Notes: a model not told the origin generated them from the sequence alone. Numbered from the stretch's first letter, positions 31,929 through 42,816 are shown. The stretch is DNA of 64,000 bases from Bactericera cockerelli (GCA_024516035.1 JAMCCL010000153.1:1-64000), one strand, 5' to 3'. Program-made: numbers and translations.

Positions 31929-32122
31929 ACATACACTATTGCAGGATTTTAATACCTATGTTAGTAGATTATAATGTAGGTAGTACAGCTGATGATTCGA
32001 ACTGGGTAATCCAGGAGATACCCGAGTGCTTTCTGAAGAATACCTAAAAGGTATTTGTATACACGGTCCTCCAATGAAAATTTCTCGGTGAACCGACTGA
32101 GAGTTAGATGAGCCAGTTGTGA

Positions 32123-32128
32123 AATAAA
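32123..32128 (+). promoter_or_regulatory. polyadenylation signal of the A-T-R-R gene
   Basis: AATAAA lies 195 bp after the stop codon, in a 3' UTR without repeats. Confidence 0.55.
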
Positions 32129-33429
32129 ACTCACGAACCACTGTAAATAGTGATCTTCAATATCTGTAAAAAAAAAAAAAAAAAATCTCAGATTTTCCCA
32201 TTCAAAACAAGATCTTCAATAGTACTTGAAATATTCACCTATTACTGAGAATTAAAATATTTTGTAAGGTGTTTTAGGTAATTTGGTAGATAATCAAATA
32301 ATATTAAAATACGAAGCTTTATTTAACCCCTATCTTTTCAAGGTTTTGTTCTTACAAAGAAAACCCCCAATTACGAACCCTGTTCCGTACGCCGTTCGCT
32401 GTCTGACAAAAGCCATAATAGACTAACTGTTGAATAGTTTAAGCTATATAAGAGGTGAAATCGTTCAGGAGACGGTCCGAAAAAAAAAAAGCGATCGGAC
32501 CTCAAGAGAACCCTTAAGGGACCATTTACGGGTTTCCAAGAGGATGTCATATTACCTCCTCACTGAAAAGAGATAAGAATGTGAAATTCTTTATAATAAT
32601 ATAGAGACATGTAGGTTTGTACGTTTGTAGGTATATCATATTGTATTAAACTTAACGAAAAAAGAAATGTATTTAAAGCTAAGCGAATAAAGCCACTTGT
32701 TTAGAAAATCCTACCAAGGTTACTTTTAAGTGACCCAAAGACATTAAAAAGATGTAAAGCCATCAGATGGGGGCACGTTGATATTACAGTAGAGATTTTA
32801 TCGGGTTAGCTGTAGTTCAAAACTATATGTACTTCTATACTCCGTTGGTTTTTTTTGTGAACTTTATTTAGCAAATTCAATTTTTTTGTCCTTATTGAAC
32901 TTATTTCCTTTTTATTTTAAAGAGAACCAGAAATTACATAATATGGTTTAAGATATAATAAAATTAGGTGTAATTTTACCTATACTTACCTATTTACATG
33001 ATAAGTACGTACATACTCATTTAAAACTGTATACCCATGGTGAACAAAATCTTTGGTGCGTTTGTTATCTTGTGTAAAATTGATTAATTATGAAGGAGGT
33101 ACTTAGGTAGCTATTTTTGTACTATACTTGTTACCTATAATACTGATGAGCTGATTTTCCTTGTCAGGATTATGAGTTATCACATTAAAATTGATATTGA
33201 TTTTGAATACCTTCCTAATAGTAAGTAGGTACCCACAAAGGTAAGAAGGTAGTCAAATAGTTATTATTTTACTGTGTGCGCCTTGTAACAGTATACGTAC
33301 ATAATAAATAGATAATTAGCTCCCAGTGGAAAAATAATGTTCGTTCTCTGAATTCTGACTTGTTATTCTGTGTTCTAGGCCGTCTACATACCAAATAAAA
33401 TGGTTTGTGTTTTTTTTTAACCTGTACGT
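32129..33429. other. intergenic DNA, no supported gene
   Basis: AT-rich sequence with a poly(A) run at 32167-32184 and scattered TAGGTA motifs. No repeat family or coding frame was recognised. Confidence 0.4.
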
Positions 33430-33605
33430 ACCCTACGTCAACTGCGTGGTCATATCACGACGGGGGTGTTACCCTCCATTCGCAAGAAACTCACAAACCT
33501 GCTACCCACATTGACCTCAGCCAGCCTGGGTTAAGCAACGTTCACTTCGCTGAACGTTGCTTAACTTCGGTGATCCTACGGACACCAGTGCATTGACGCT
33601 GTCTA
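33430..33605 (-). repeat. 5S-headed SINE with internal deletion and a hairpin
   Basis: The tail part (CATATCACGACGGGGGTGTT, CTCACAAACC, CAGCCTGGG) joins directly to a head fragment. At the junction GTTAAGCAACGTTCA (33530-33544) is followed by its exact inverse (33551-33565). The head ends GACACCAGTGCATTGACGCT. Confidence 0.65.
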
Positions 33606-33774
33606 GGAAAATGTTACTTTTATGAAGAGAGACTCTGGGATTCAATAAACTGGCGAAATCGCACTATCAACACCATCAGCAATAGTTTGATTTGTTGATC
33701 AAAGGCTCTAAAAAAATCCAAGTCATTTGCGATGGGAGTTTTACCCTCCATAATCTGGAACCTACGAAGTTTTC

Positions 33775-34285
33775 TTTGGGATTTAACGTCGCATTCAACT
33801 GCATTATAAAATCTCGTTGGGCGTTTTGCCCTCTAACTGTTGGATACTCATAAACCAGCTCTTCAAATTAACCTCACCTAGCCCGAGTTTGACTGGAAAT
33901 AGAAAAAAAACAGAGAGCTAGTTATTTTTGTTACTAATTACGACACATTTTTTAGTGGGTTGCCTCGACATTACGAGAACAATGCTAATGCATCATATCT
34001 CCAACCATCACATTCCAATATCAATTTCGTAATGCTGCCACTGATCGTTGACCACCCTACAACTAAGTACCCAATTGTCCTCACGAAGCTAAAGTAGGCG
34101 CCAATATAAAAAGTACTGAGCCGAAAAATTTCGACTCTGCCGAGATTCGAACAAGTGTAACCTAGAGTACAAGCCGAGCATGCTACCGCTAGGCCCAGGT
34201 GACTACTTAGGACCGGAAATTGCCAGCACCAAGAGACCGAGGGTTCAAATTTGATCGCTGGGCGATGCTTAACTTCAGTGACAGA
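33775..34285 (-). repeat. 5S-headed SINE split by a nested tRNA-like insertion
   Basis: The tail half lies at 33775-33903 (TTTAACGTCGCATTCAACTG, ATTAACCTCACCTAGCCCGAG) and the head half at 34206-34285 (GGGCGATGCTTAACTTCAGTG). In between, 34125-34200 on the minus strand is tRNA-like: A box GGCCTAGCGGTAGC, B box GTTCGAATCTCGG. Confidence 0.55.
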
Positions 34286-34394
34286 ATAAGAATTTCTTTT
34301 TAATACGAAAAGGTACATAATGAATTGTTAAAACGTACATAATGAATAAGAATTGTTGTATTCAAAGTGGCGCATGACTCGACGCGTTGTTGTA

Positions 34395-34426
34395 TTCAAA
34401 GCCACCGTCGCGACGGTGGCTTTGAA
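34395..34426. repeat. 32-bp perfect palindrome, GC-rich core
   Basis: Each arm is 16 bp (TTCAAAGCCACCGTCG and its exact complement) with no spacer, centred on TCGCGA. The upstream 34345-34365 carries a partial copy of the left arm (TTGTATTCAAAGTGGCG). The surrounding DNA is AT-rich. Confidence 0.9.
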
Positions 34427-34429
34427 AAC

Positions 34430-35713
34430 TAGAAAGAAACATATTAAGTTGGAATATAGATAGAAATCTGACATGCTTTTTTCGAGAAACTGGTCAATAA
34501 CCAATAGCTTCGTCTATGGCTCTATGGTGTCCCATTTGAATACACATGATAGAGCTAAAAATGGATTGGATTTGGATATGAGTTTGTTCTGCACGGCCAT
34601 GGTGACTACTTGTTCTAACTCAAAAAGTGAAATTAAAAGACAATCTTGTAATATTGTTTCGAATAAGGAAACTTAAGAATTTTGGAGTTCTGACTCAAAC
34701 TTGTGATTTTGGTTTTGTCAAGATTAGAATCCACCATTAGAATTTCGGTGGCCCCGTTTGTTACTTTCTATTGCCAAAATGTTATAGGAAGTATTACTTT
34801 ATTTACCATTACGGCGACGGCAATGCTATGTTAATTATTTGTTAAATGTAATGTACATACAGTGGAAAACTACAAGTAAAAAAAATGCTGCACTTTTTGA
34901 CTTTTTCTATTCTCATTATTTTGTACCTTTCATTTTAAAATACCTCCTTGAAAATACAGTGTTGTATTTTGAAAAGATAAACACCACAGGTAAATTAATT
35001 TTAAAATTACAAATTTTCAATATTTTCATAGGTATGTAATTGCAATATTTATGTATTTCTTCAAAATTTGCAGTCCTTGCTCTTTTTGAGGGCGTTCAAA
35101 GTAATCTAATTTAGAGGAAGTACCTTCTTCTTTTATTAAGTTATTCAATTAGGAATTCACCTTGCAAATATTCTTCTGGTGGACATCTACAAGAAGTAAA
35201 ACATCATCCCAAAGTGAAAATGAAGATATTCTAGTTTTCGTAAGTACCTAAGAAGTAAGATTTTAAAGTTACTCAAGGATTTGTTTCATCCTCTAGTCTC
35301 TACTTATTAAGGTGTTTTGTTAGAATTTACTTGTGAAGATGAGGCATGAAACACTTCTTCATAATATTGCAAGTTATACTACTGTGTATAAAAGGTATTG
35401 TTTCAAAACATTGATAACATTCTCTCATGAGAAATGAAGGCCCTTGAGTCCTGTTGTATTTAGAACTTTTGCATCCTATACTATAATCACAGATTACTAT
35501 CTTGTAAATCAGGGTTGCCCAACCACTCGATCATGATTGACTGGTTGATCGCGGAGTGATTTTGGGTCAATCACATCCAGAGAGGTGAGATGAAGTTCTA
35601 CTGTAAAAATGTGCCAGAACCAACCAACCAAGAAATCTCAACCATGAGGTTGAACAAGGTCAACCTCAATTAGGCTTGGGAAAAGTCAAAATGAAATAAG
35701 AAGAATGTATACT
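34430..35713. other. DNA between the A-T-R-R gene and the errantivirus; no supported gene
   Basis: No domain-bearing frame is seen. 35512-35580 begins CAGGGTTGCCCAACC, which resembles a hAT-type terminus, but no partner end was found. 35618-35700 is a diverged copy of repeat E. The papi 5' UTR exon could lie here but cannot be placed. Confidence 0.35.
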
Positions 35714-35945
35714 AAAAATAATGTAGGGTTTCACAAAAGGCTTTTTAAAAAAGCTAGACTCGAAAGTCGATTTATTGAACTTAGAAAATTACAATTATTA
35801 TAAGAGCTTAAAACTAAGGGTGAGAAAACTGACTTGCTCGATGCAGGTAACAGAACTGAGGTGTATGGCTGTCCTGAGGAGCTATCAGGAGAAAATAGTG
35901 GTCAGCATTTAATATGACAATATAAGCAAATTCGAATATATAACT
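35714..35945 (-). repeat. 3' LTR of the errantivirus
   Basis: 232 bp, preceded on the minus strand by the purine-rich AGGAATGGAGG (polypurine tract, 35946-35956), which overlaps the env stop codon region. The outer flank is the TACT duplication. Confidence 0.92.
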
Positions 35946-35954
35946 CCTCCATTC

Positions 35955-37637
35955 CTAGAATTTGGCAGCACCCGGAAGAGGAATTTTTGGGTACACAGAA
36001 TCGACCCTTGGTTGGACTTCAATATTGTTTGGAGTTGGACTTGAACCAACTACTATGTTACTGGCTGTATCATTGGGATGCTTCAAAGTCCATTTTTTAT
36101 AGAATTTTAGTACACCCTGTATAATCAAAAAACTTAAAATTAAAACAAATAAAATAATATTTACAAAATTCCAATTCTCATTGTTTTCATTTTCCATCAT
36201 TAGCTTTCTAATTTGATTTGGGTCCATGGTTGCTAGTTGTAAATTTTTTAACCTTAATGATGAGTGAATTTGAACGTTGCTAATAATGTTATCTTCAGGA
36301 TGTAAAATAATGGGTTTTCCGGAAGCTTTTTCCTGAAAAGAAAGTACATGGTCCCTAAAGAGAATTCTGTTATTAAGTGCTGGTTCGATGAGGTAAACTC
36401 CTTGCACCTCCTTGACTTCGTCGTGGTCTTGAGATTCTACTCGTAATATATCCTCGCAAGGGAAAACACCTAGATATTGATTAATATCAGGTATAAATTC
36501 TAGATAATTTTCGGGTACCTCTAGCTGTACGTACTCGCATTGTTTTGTGCTCCCGTTGAGTAGCACTTGTTGTTCGCACTTATTATTATTGATATTTACA
36601 TTTGTTTGCGAGCAGTAGAATGGGTTTCCTAACACACACGGGCCATTCAAAGTTTTAACTACATTTCTGGATTTAAGAAGGTAATTATTATTAGGTATGA
36701 TAGCAACATAGGTATTATTCTGAGTGGTGGGCAAAGGTATGAGATGATACAGCTCAAATGTTGTATCATAGTTTATTGGGAAAGATAAGAAAAATAGAAT
36801 CTTATTCTTTTCAACGGTACAGTCAACCTTGATTAATTTTTGTACTTCTGATATGTTCAGATCATCTGGAGCGATGTTCAGATGTCGCAATAACTTAATT
36901 TTCTCGATTTGCATTTTTAAATCTTCTAAAGGAAGAATGCTGGGGTGGTAGATTCTTAACTTACAAAATATTAGAGCGTTTTCCAAGTCCTGCAGAATGG
37001 TAATAATTGTATTATAATGGAAGATCAACTGAGTGGCCGCATCTTTAGCGGTGAAAACATCCTTTACGGTAATAGCGGTGCCTGTTATGTTAACCAGTAG
37101 AGAAAGTTTATGTTGAATTGCAGACTCGCTATGTTCAATATTTTTGATCATGTTATCAAACCTGGCTATCGCTTCATGTGTTAATGAATACTGTAACTCG
37201 ATTTGTTTTTGTAACCTTTTGTCATTATTATTTAGATCTTCTAAAATTTTATTGTAACGGTGTTCATCCGTGGAGTCAAGGTTGCCTGTTGTGATTTTTA
37301 CTAAGGTGCCTAAGTCTGGGAATAAGGCCCTTCTAATACGGGTCGGTATGGACTCATAACCTATAGCGTGTAGTTTATTGACAGCAATGATCTGCAAGTG
37401 AAGAATTAATTTATTATGATTTACTAACTCTTTCTGAAGATGACGTTTATCTTTCGTGATGACTTGCAACTGATTGTATTGGTTTTGGAGATCAGCTACC
37501 TCTTGTAGAAGTGGGTCCAATGAGTAATAATGGAGAATGGTGTATGTGGTGCGTTGAAGTTTAGCCTCGCCTAAGTTTATGGGTAGAATACCGGTGTTTT
37601 GTGTGATGGATTTTATGGCTACTGTTGGTTGGAACAA
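35955..37637 (-). CDS. env: errantivirus envelope-like glycoprotein, about 560 aa
   Basis: An RxxR-type cleavage site (TRIRRALFPDLG, about 99-110) is followed by a GNLDS-containing stretch typical of insect errantivirus Env, then coiled-coil-like helices. Cysteines lie in the C-terminal half, and there is one membrane segment near 490-512 followed by a tail of about 47 residues. The open frame begins with TTG rather than ATG. It stays open upstream to a strong splice acceptor inside pol (intron end at 37654), so Env is probably made from a spliced RNA whose first exon supplies the start. The frame is intact; membrane fusion ability is unknown. Confidence 0.85.
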   Translation of the reverse strand: MFQPTVAIKSITQNTGILPINLGEAKLQRTTYTILHYYSLDPLLQEVADLQNQYNQLQVITKDKRHLQKELVNHNKLILHLQIIAVNKLHAIGYESIPTRIRRALFPDLGTLVKITTGNLDSTDEHRYNKILEDLNNNDKRLQKQIELQYSLTHEAIARFDNMIKNIEHSESAIQHKLSLLVNITGTAITVKDVFTAKDAATQLIFHYNTIITILQDLENALIFCKLRIYHPSILPLEDLKMQIEKIKLLRHLNIAPDDLNISEVQKLIKVDCTVEKNKILFFLSFPINYDTTFELYHLIPLPTTQNNTYVAIIPNNNYLLKSRNVVKTLNGPCVLGNPFYCSQTNVNINNNKCEQQVLLNGSTKQCEYVQLEVPENYLEFIPDINQYLGVFPCEDILRVESQDHDEVKEVQGVYLIEPALNNRILFRDHVLSFQEKASGKPIILHPEDNIISNVQIHSSLRLKNLQLATMDPNQIRKLMMENENNENWNFVNIILFVLILSFLIIQGVLKFYKKWTLKHPNDTASNIVVGSSPTPNNIEVQPRVDSVYPKIPLPGAAKF

Positions 37638-40600
37638 GATGGCCCAGCAGAATCTGAAAAAAGCGGGAAGTTACGTTGGACTTTGGGTCGTTTAATGTTA
37701 GAGAGGTGAATTTTTTCACTCGTGTTGTGATGTGTCGGCTGTATTTCAGCAGTTTTTGTTTTCTCGTGTACTTCAGCTACTGTTTCTATTTTGTATTTAT
37801 TTCCCGTTTTATTTTGTTTCTGTCGATTCCTGACAGAGACACGAATTGGTATCTTGGATGGTAAAGGTTCCCTACTTCTATTAACCTTTTCAATAGTGGT
37901 ATTTTTTCTTGTCGAAATTCTATTATGAACTACTTCGTAAAGCATTTGCATTCTATCCTTATGGTTATTAACGTAGTCTCTTGTTATTTGAACTTCATTA
38001 TCTAATTCCAGCAGTTGATTAGGTTCCATGTGGCCTGTTATGATTTCAATAGGTCTGTAATTAGTGTTTGAGTGTATAGAATAATTATATGCAATGATGG
38101 CGTATCTTGCCATAGTGGTAATGGAGTCATTTTTAAATTCACTTCGGTTTTTCATAAGCCTAATGTGTTCGATTAAGGTTGAGTGAAATCTTTCACATGG
38201 AAAATTGCTTTCCGGATGTTGACTCGATGCGAAATGCATCTCAATTTTGTGCAGTGAGAGCAACTCTTTCACTACCGCATTTTTAAACTCGCACCCATTG
38301 TCAGAAATGATAAGTTTTGGTAGACCATGGTGTGAAAAGGATTCCAAGAGCTTGTCGGCTATTTCCACAGCCTGACATGATTTAAGTGCGTACAACTGAG
38401 CAAATTTGGAGAAAGGGTCTACTATTGATAGAAATTTTGTTTTGTCTAATGAAACTGTATCTATGTGTAGCGTTTCAAACGGTTTGTGTGTGGTTGGTGT
38501 TATGTTATATTGTAGATTTAACGGATGTCTATCATATTTTGTAACTGTACAGATTTCACAGCTATTAATATAGTCCTGTACATATTTTTGTATGTTGGGC
38601 CAGTAGTAAATCTCTTTGATTTCTCTTGTAACTTCGTCAATACCTCTATGATTGGTTTTTCCTTCGTGTATCGTCTTTATGATCCTATCTTTAGATGTTT
38701 CATCCTCTATGTCCTTCAAAAACTTAACACACTTTACAAAATTTATATTAGATGAATTGAATGTAGCTTGTAATACTTGTGAGAGTTTTTCATAAATCTC
38801 CGACTCAAAGTAAAGAAGATATTTAACTTTGGGTGCTATGTAAGTTTTGATAAACTTAACCATTTCGCTTTCTAAATTGCTTAAACTAAACTTAACATTA
38901 ATTCTCTGCTTATTTACATGTAGTTTTGTAACTGTCACTTTCGTTTCAGTTGCTGTCGAAGTCGACAATATCAACTGGTTATATCCAATGTTTACCGCTG
39001 ACTCTGAAATAGGAATCCCTATAATAGGATTTTCCTTACTGGTGTGAACTGTGTCACTCTCGTCGTTATCTACAATCCCTCCATTCCTAGTATTAGGCAA
39101 CCTGGATGGGATAGGATTCGTGCTACAGGGTAGTCTATCTGTAGTAATAATATCATCTAGAGGTTCTTCTGTATTCGATGTCAAATCAGCGTACCTATTA
39201 CTTATAAATTCGTCTAAGTCGAATTCGATTTCATTCGGATTAGTATCGCCAGGTTCTGCGATAACTGACGAAATTTCATCAATATCCGGGTTGGTGTTTA
39301 TATTGATCTCAACTCTCGATAAGGCGTCGGCATTGGTGTTCGATGCACCTTTTTTATACACAATAGTGTAGTCATACTCTTCTAATTGTAATCGCCACCG
39401 AACCAATTTAGAGTTTGGCTCTTTCATGGACATTAGCCATTGTAACGGTTTATGGTCGGAATAGATGGTGAACTTGCGTCCATAGAGATAAGGACGGAAA
39501 TATTTTACAGCCCAAACAATGGCTAACAGTTCCTTTTCGATGGTGCTATAATTTTGCTCATGATCATTTAGGGTACGGCTTGCATACGCCACAGGAAGGT
39601 CACTTCCTAAAGTGCCTTGTGATAACACGGCACCAATGGCAACATTGCTAGCATCAGTTGCTAATAAGAAGGGTTTAGTAAAATCAGGATACTGTAAAAT
39701 TGGGTCATTCGTTAGCATTTGCTTACATAATTCAAAACATTTTATGTATTCTACGTCATTAACGTTTATGATGGAACCTTTTTTTAGGCATTTAGTTAAA
39801 GGTTTGGTCAAATTCGCAAAGGAAGGGATAAACTTGCGGTAATATCCTAGTAATCCTAGGAACCCTTTTACAGATTTTACTGTTGTGGGAATCGGATAAT
39901 CTTGAATTGCCTTAATCTTATCAGGATTGGGCTTAACGCCGTTAGGTGTGATTAAATGTCCCAAGAATGCCACTTCCTTTAAGAGGAAATTGGTCTTATC
40001 GATCTGTACCTTAAGGTTAAATGAGCGGAGTCTGTTTAACACAGCTCTAAGATTAGCAATATGTTCTTGAAGGGAAGTACTGAAGATAAGAATATCGTCT
40101 AAGTAAACAACACATATTTTCCCTATTAACCCGCGAAGAACGTCGTCCATCGTTCGTTGAAAAGTTCGCGGGGCATTTTTCAATCCCATAGGCATTCTCA
40201 AATATTCGTAGTGACCATTGTCTACGTTGAATGCGGTCTTTTGGATGCTGTTCTCATCCATTTGAATTTGCAAGTACCCACTAGCCAAATCTAAGGTGGA
40301 AAAATATTGGCATCTGCCTAATTTGTCTAACAGATCGCTAATGTTTGGTAACGGATAGGTATCACCTATTGTTTTTTCGTTTAACTTTTTATAATCAATG
40401 ACAATGCGCCATTTCTTTTTGCCAGAATTGTCCAATTTTTTTGGCACGACCCAAATTGGGCTACACCATGGAGAGTGGGAATGGCGGATAATTCCCTGAT
40501 CAAGCATTTTTGTTATTTGGTTGTGGACCTCCTGTCTATGAATTTCTGGGTAGCGATATATTTTAGCATGTGTAGGAGTTTCGTCAGTTGTGTTGATTGT

Positions 40601-41443
40601 ATGCTTGATTTCGTTGGCAAATGTCAACGACTTGCCCTCCCAATGAAAGACATCAGCGAATTGATGTAAAACTTTCATGGTTTCGTATTTTTCTTCTAAG
40701 TTCATGTGATCGAACTTTATTTTGGAAAAATCTACGTGACTACTAGATTTTATAGTAGACGTTGCATGTAGCTCACATGGGTTAACTTTATTATATTCTT
40801 GCAAGTCAAGATTTAATGGTCTCAGCGGTTTGAATGACTGTTGCTTATCTGTGGTATTTACTATTGAACAAATAATTTTATTCGCTATTACTGAAGTTAA
40901 TCCTTCAGGAATGTATAAACTTCCATCTCCGATACGTGTATGTGGCATCAGCACATCACCTCTAAGGTTTGTCTCTACCGGAAGTTGCAATATGACTTCG
41001 GAATGAGAAGGTACGGTTACCAAATTTAACTGAGGATTTAAATCCTTAAAATGTAAAGGGATTTGTGTATTGGCATTTTTTAACAATTGGTTATCGCAAT
41101 CGATAACGAACTTGAACTGTCTTAGTATGTCTATACCTATTAGACAATCGAAATAATCATGGAAATGAAAAACATGGTACTTTACAAGAGTATTGTTATT
41201 TGAATTCTTAAATTCTTTTGGGGCTTTGGTTATTACACTTGAACTTTCTCGTGTAACTCCATGAGCGGTTTTAATCAAGAAATCGTCTGGACTAATATTT
41301 TTGGGAAAGAATTTGTGTGCAATATCAGGTCTCATGAATGAACGAGTACTACCTGAATCAATTAGACAGTACAAATTTTGCGGATGTAAGATGACAAAGG
41401 GTAATTTATCTTTGCCATGTTCAATGTTCAGTAATTCTAACAT
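37619..41443 (-). CDS. pol: errantivirus Pol polyprotein (protease, RT, RNase H, integrase), 1274 aa
   Basis: The protease has the DSGS catalytic motif at 29-32. RT motif C is YLDD near residue 446. RNase H has ATDASNVAIG near 596 and SDHKPL. The integrase has an HHCC zinc finger (HRGID...CEICT, about 930-970) and a DDE core (HIDTVSLD, ISDNGCEF, then a Glu in HPESNFPCERFH). About 200 residues separate RNase H from integrase. No frame break is present. Translation is likely by -1 frameshift or reinitiation at the overlap with gag. The 3' end overlaps env by 19 nt. Confidence 0.95.
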   Translation of the reverse strand: MLELLNIEHGKDKLPFVILHPQNLYCLIDSGSTRSFMRPDIAHKFFPKNISPDDFLIKTAHGVTRESSSVITKAPKEFKNSNNNTLVKYHVFHFHDYFDCLIGIDILRQFKFVIDCDNQLLKNANTQIPLHFKDLNPQLNLVTVPSHSEVILQLPVETNLRGDVLMPHTRIGDGSLYIPEGLTSVIANKIICSIVNTTDKQQSFKPLRPLNLDLQEYNKVNPCELHATSTIKSSSHVDFSKIKFDHMNLEEKYETMKVLHQFADVFHWEGKSLTFANEIKHTINTTDETPTHAKIYRYPEIHRQEVHNQITKMLDQGIIRHSHSPWCSPIWVVPKKLDNSGKKKWRIVIDYKKLNEKTIGDTYPLPNISDLLDKLGRCQYFSTLDLASGYLQIQMDENSIQKTAFNVDNGHYEYLRMPMGLKNAPRTFQRTMDDVLRGLIGKICVVYLDDILIFSTSLQEHIANLRAVLNRLRSFNLKVQIDKTNFLLKEVAFLGHLITPNGVKPNPDKIKAIQDYPIPTTVKSVKGFLGLLGYYRKFIPSFANLTKPLTKCLKKGSIINVNDVEYIKCFELCKQMLTNDPILQYPDFTKPFLLATDASNVAIGAVLSQGTLGSDLPVAYASRTLNDHEQNYSTIEKELLAIVWAVKYFRPYLYGRKFTIYSDHKPLQWLMSMKEPNSKLVRWRLQLEEYDYTIVYKKGASNTNADALSRVEININTNPDIDEISSVIAEPGDTNPNEIEFDLDEFISNRYADLTSNTEEPLDDIITTDRLPCSTNPIPSRLPNTRNGGIVDNDESDTVHTSKENPIIGIPISESAVNIGYNQLILSTSTATETKVTVTKLHVNKQRINVKFSLSNLESEMVKFIKTYIAPKVKYLLYFESEIYEKLSQVLQATFNSSNINFVKCVKFLKDIEDETSKDRIIKTIHEGKTNHRGIDEVTREIKEIYYWPNIQKYVQDYINSCEICTVTKYDRHPLNLQYNITPTTHKPFETLHIDTVSLDKTKFLSIVDPFSKFAQLYALKSCQAVEIADKLLESFSHHGLPKLIISDNGCEFKNAVVKELLSLHKIEMHFASSQHPESNFPCERFHSTLIEHIRLMKNRSEFKNDSITTMARYAIIAYNYSIHSNTNYRPIEIITGHMEPNQLLELDNEVQITRDYVNNHKDRMQMLYEVVHNRISTRKNTTIEKVNRSREPLPSKIPIRVSVRNRQKQNKTGNKYKIETVAEVHEKTKTAEIQPTHHNTSEKIHLSNIKRPKVQRNFPLFSDSAGPSCSNQQ

Positions 41444-42483
41444 TGGGGTTGTGGGTTTTCCGAGGCATTTGCGTGAAAATCCTCAGATTCCTCCTGTTGA
41501 ACTGTGTATTGGTCGGTATCTTGACCTTCGTATTCGTGGTATGTGTTTGTTTGTTCATCATAATATGCGTATTGTGTATCGAACTCATGTGTATATTGTT
41601 CTGGAATCGAACCAGGCTCTGTGTTGTGTAGATTTTGTTGAATGGTTTGCACGCCACTCATTGGTGTAGGTCGGGGTAAGAATCTCTGCTGTGTGTTTTG
41701 AAAACCTGAAGTTGATGGTCTATTTTGATAATTCTGATTGTTGTTGTTAAAGGGGTTTCTTTGTTGGAACCTGTTCGGTGTAGAGTTAAATGATCTGTTT
41801 GGATTGAAATAGTTAGGACGGAAAGGTTGAGGATTTGGTCTGAAAGGTACAAAGGGTCTGTGTGTTGGTGACGTAAATTTTGGTTTATGCGCTATGTGAT
41901 TATCATTGTTTGGTGTTTTCTTGTTTACGTCTATTTGGAAGTCATTGGTGAGCATGTTCAATGCTTCACCTAGGTTTTGGGGGTCTTTTGTCCTCATCAG
42001 TGAACCTAAAGGATCTTTTAATCCTTTTAGCAATGTTCTTAGCGCTAATTTGTTAATGTACTGTCTTAGGTTCGCTTGGTCCATGTTATGAGTTTCTAAA
42101 TAACTGTTGTGTAAATTCACTAATTTCTGTACTTTGTTCAAGAACTCAAACGGTGAGTCACTTCCCTGCGTCAAGTTACACATTTCAATTGTCAGTGTAT
42201 ACGCGTCCCTTTTATCACTGTATGTAGTCAATAGTGCTGTCTTTAAGTCTTGCCAGGTGGTGATATTAAATGATGTTATATTTATCTTCGCGTCCCCAAT
42301 TATCTTAGATTTTAGTGATGACATCAACCACACATTCTGAAAACATCCTACATCATTAGGATTATAAAAGTAGTTCACGAGTTTTTCTGCGATCGACAAA
42401 AACTCCGGGAGGAGTTCCGCCTCCCCCCTGAAATCAGGGACCACCCTTAGGTGTTCACCGGTCAAAACTGGTACCTGTGCCAT
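41437..42483 (-). CDS. gag: errantivirus Gag, 348 aa
   Basis: Starts MAQVPVLTGEHL. The N-terminal two-thirds is a helical capsid-like region (about residues 20-190). The C-terminal third is rich in Asn, Gln, Pro, Arg and Phe (repeats such as RPNPQPFRPN and NRFQQRNPF) and has no CCHC zinc knuckle, which is usual for errantiviral Gag. The stop overlaps the pol ATG (ATGTTAG), and the pol frame is -1 relative to gag. It is the structural protein that packages the RNA. Confidence 0.85.
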   Translation of the reverse strand: MAQVPVLTGEHLRVVPDFRGEAELLPEFLSIAEKLVNYFYNPNDVGCFQNVWLMSSLKSKIIGDAKINITSFNITTWQDLKTALLTTYSDKRDAYTLTIEMCNLTQGSDSPFEFLNKVQKLVNLHNSYLETHNMDQANLRQYINKLALRTLLKGLKDPLGSLMRTKDPQNLGEALNMLTNDFQIDVNKKTPNNDNHIAHKPKFTSPTHRPFVPFRPNPQPFRPNYFNPNRSFNSTPNRFQQRNPFNNNNQNYQNRPSTSGFQNTQQRFLPRPTPMSGVQTIQQNLHNTEPGSIPEQYTHEFDTQYAYYDEQTNTYHEYEGQDTDQYTVQQEESEDFHANASENPQPQC

Positions 42484-42816
42484 ATTTAATTGTCCTAGTT
42501 CTCGGATAAGGATGTCAAGTTGAAGATCTATGGCAGGTGGGTTTTGATATTCTTCCTGATCTGAATCTGGGTCTGATTCTTCTAAAATTGGATGTAGATT
42601 ATAATCCAGTTTGAATTTTTAAAGAAAGGGGTTAAAACAGAAGGAGAGAGAGAGAGAAAAAAAAATTGAAGAATTAGATTTTAAAATTTAATCACCAAAA
42701 TAAAATATCCAGAAATATAATAAAGTTTGAATGGCTTACATTATCGCGGATCTAAATTTCATTTTTCTTATATCTGCTGGAATGATGCTGGAAGAGAGTG
42801 ATGTTGTGGAGAGAAC

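Noticed and set aside
34125..34200. Possible tRNA gene on the minus strand
   Set aside because: A and B boxes are present but the acceptor strands do not pair, and it is nested in a SINE; treated as a tRNA-derived repeat.
35512..35590. hAT-type terminus CAGGGTTGCCCAACC
   Set aside because: No inverted partner or target duplication could be found nearby, so an element cannot be delimited.
41301..41669. 122-codon plus-strand frame opposite gag/pol
   Set aside because: It is the complement of intact gag and pol coding sequence, with no independent support.
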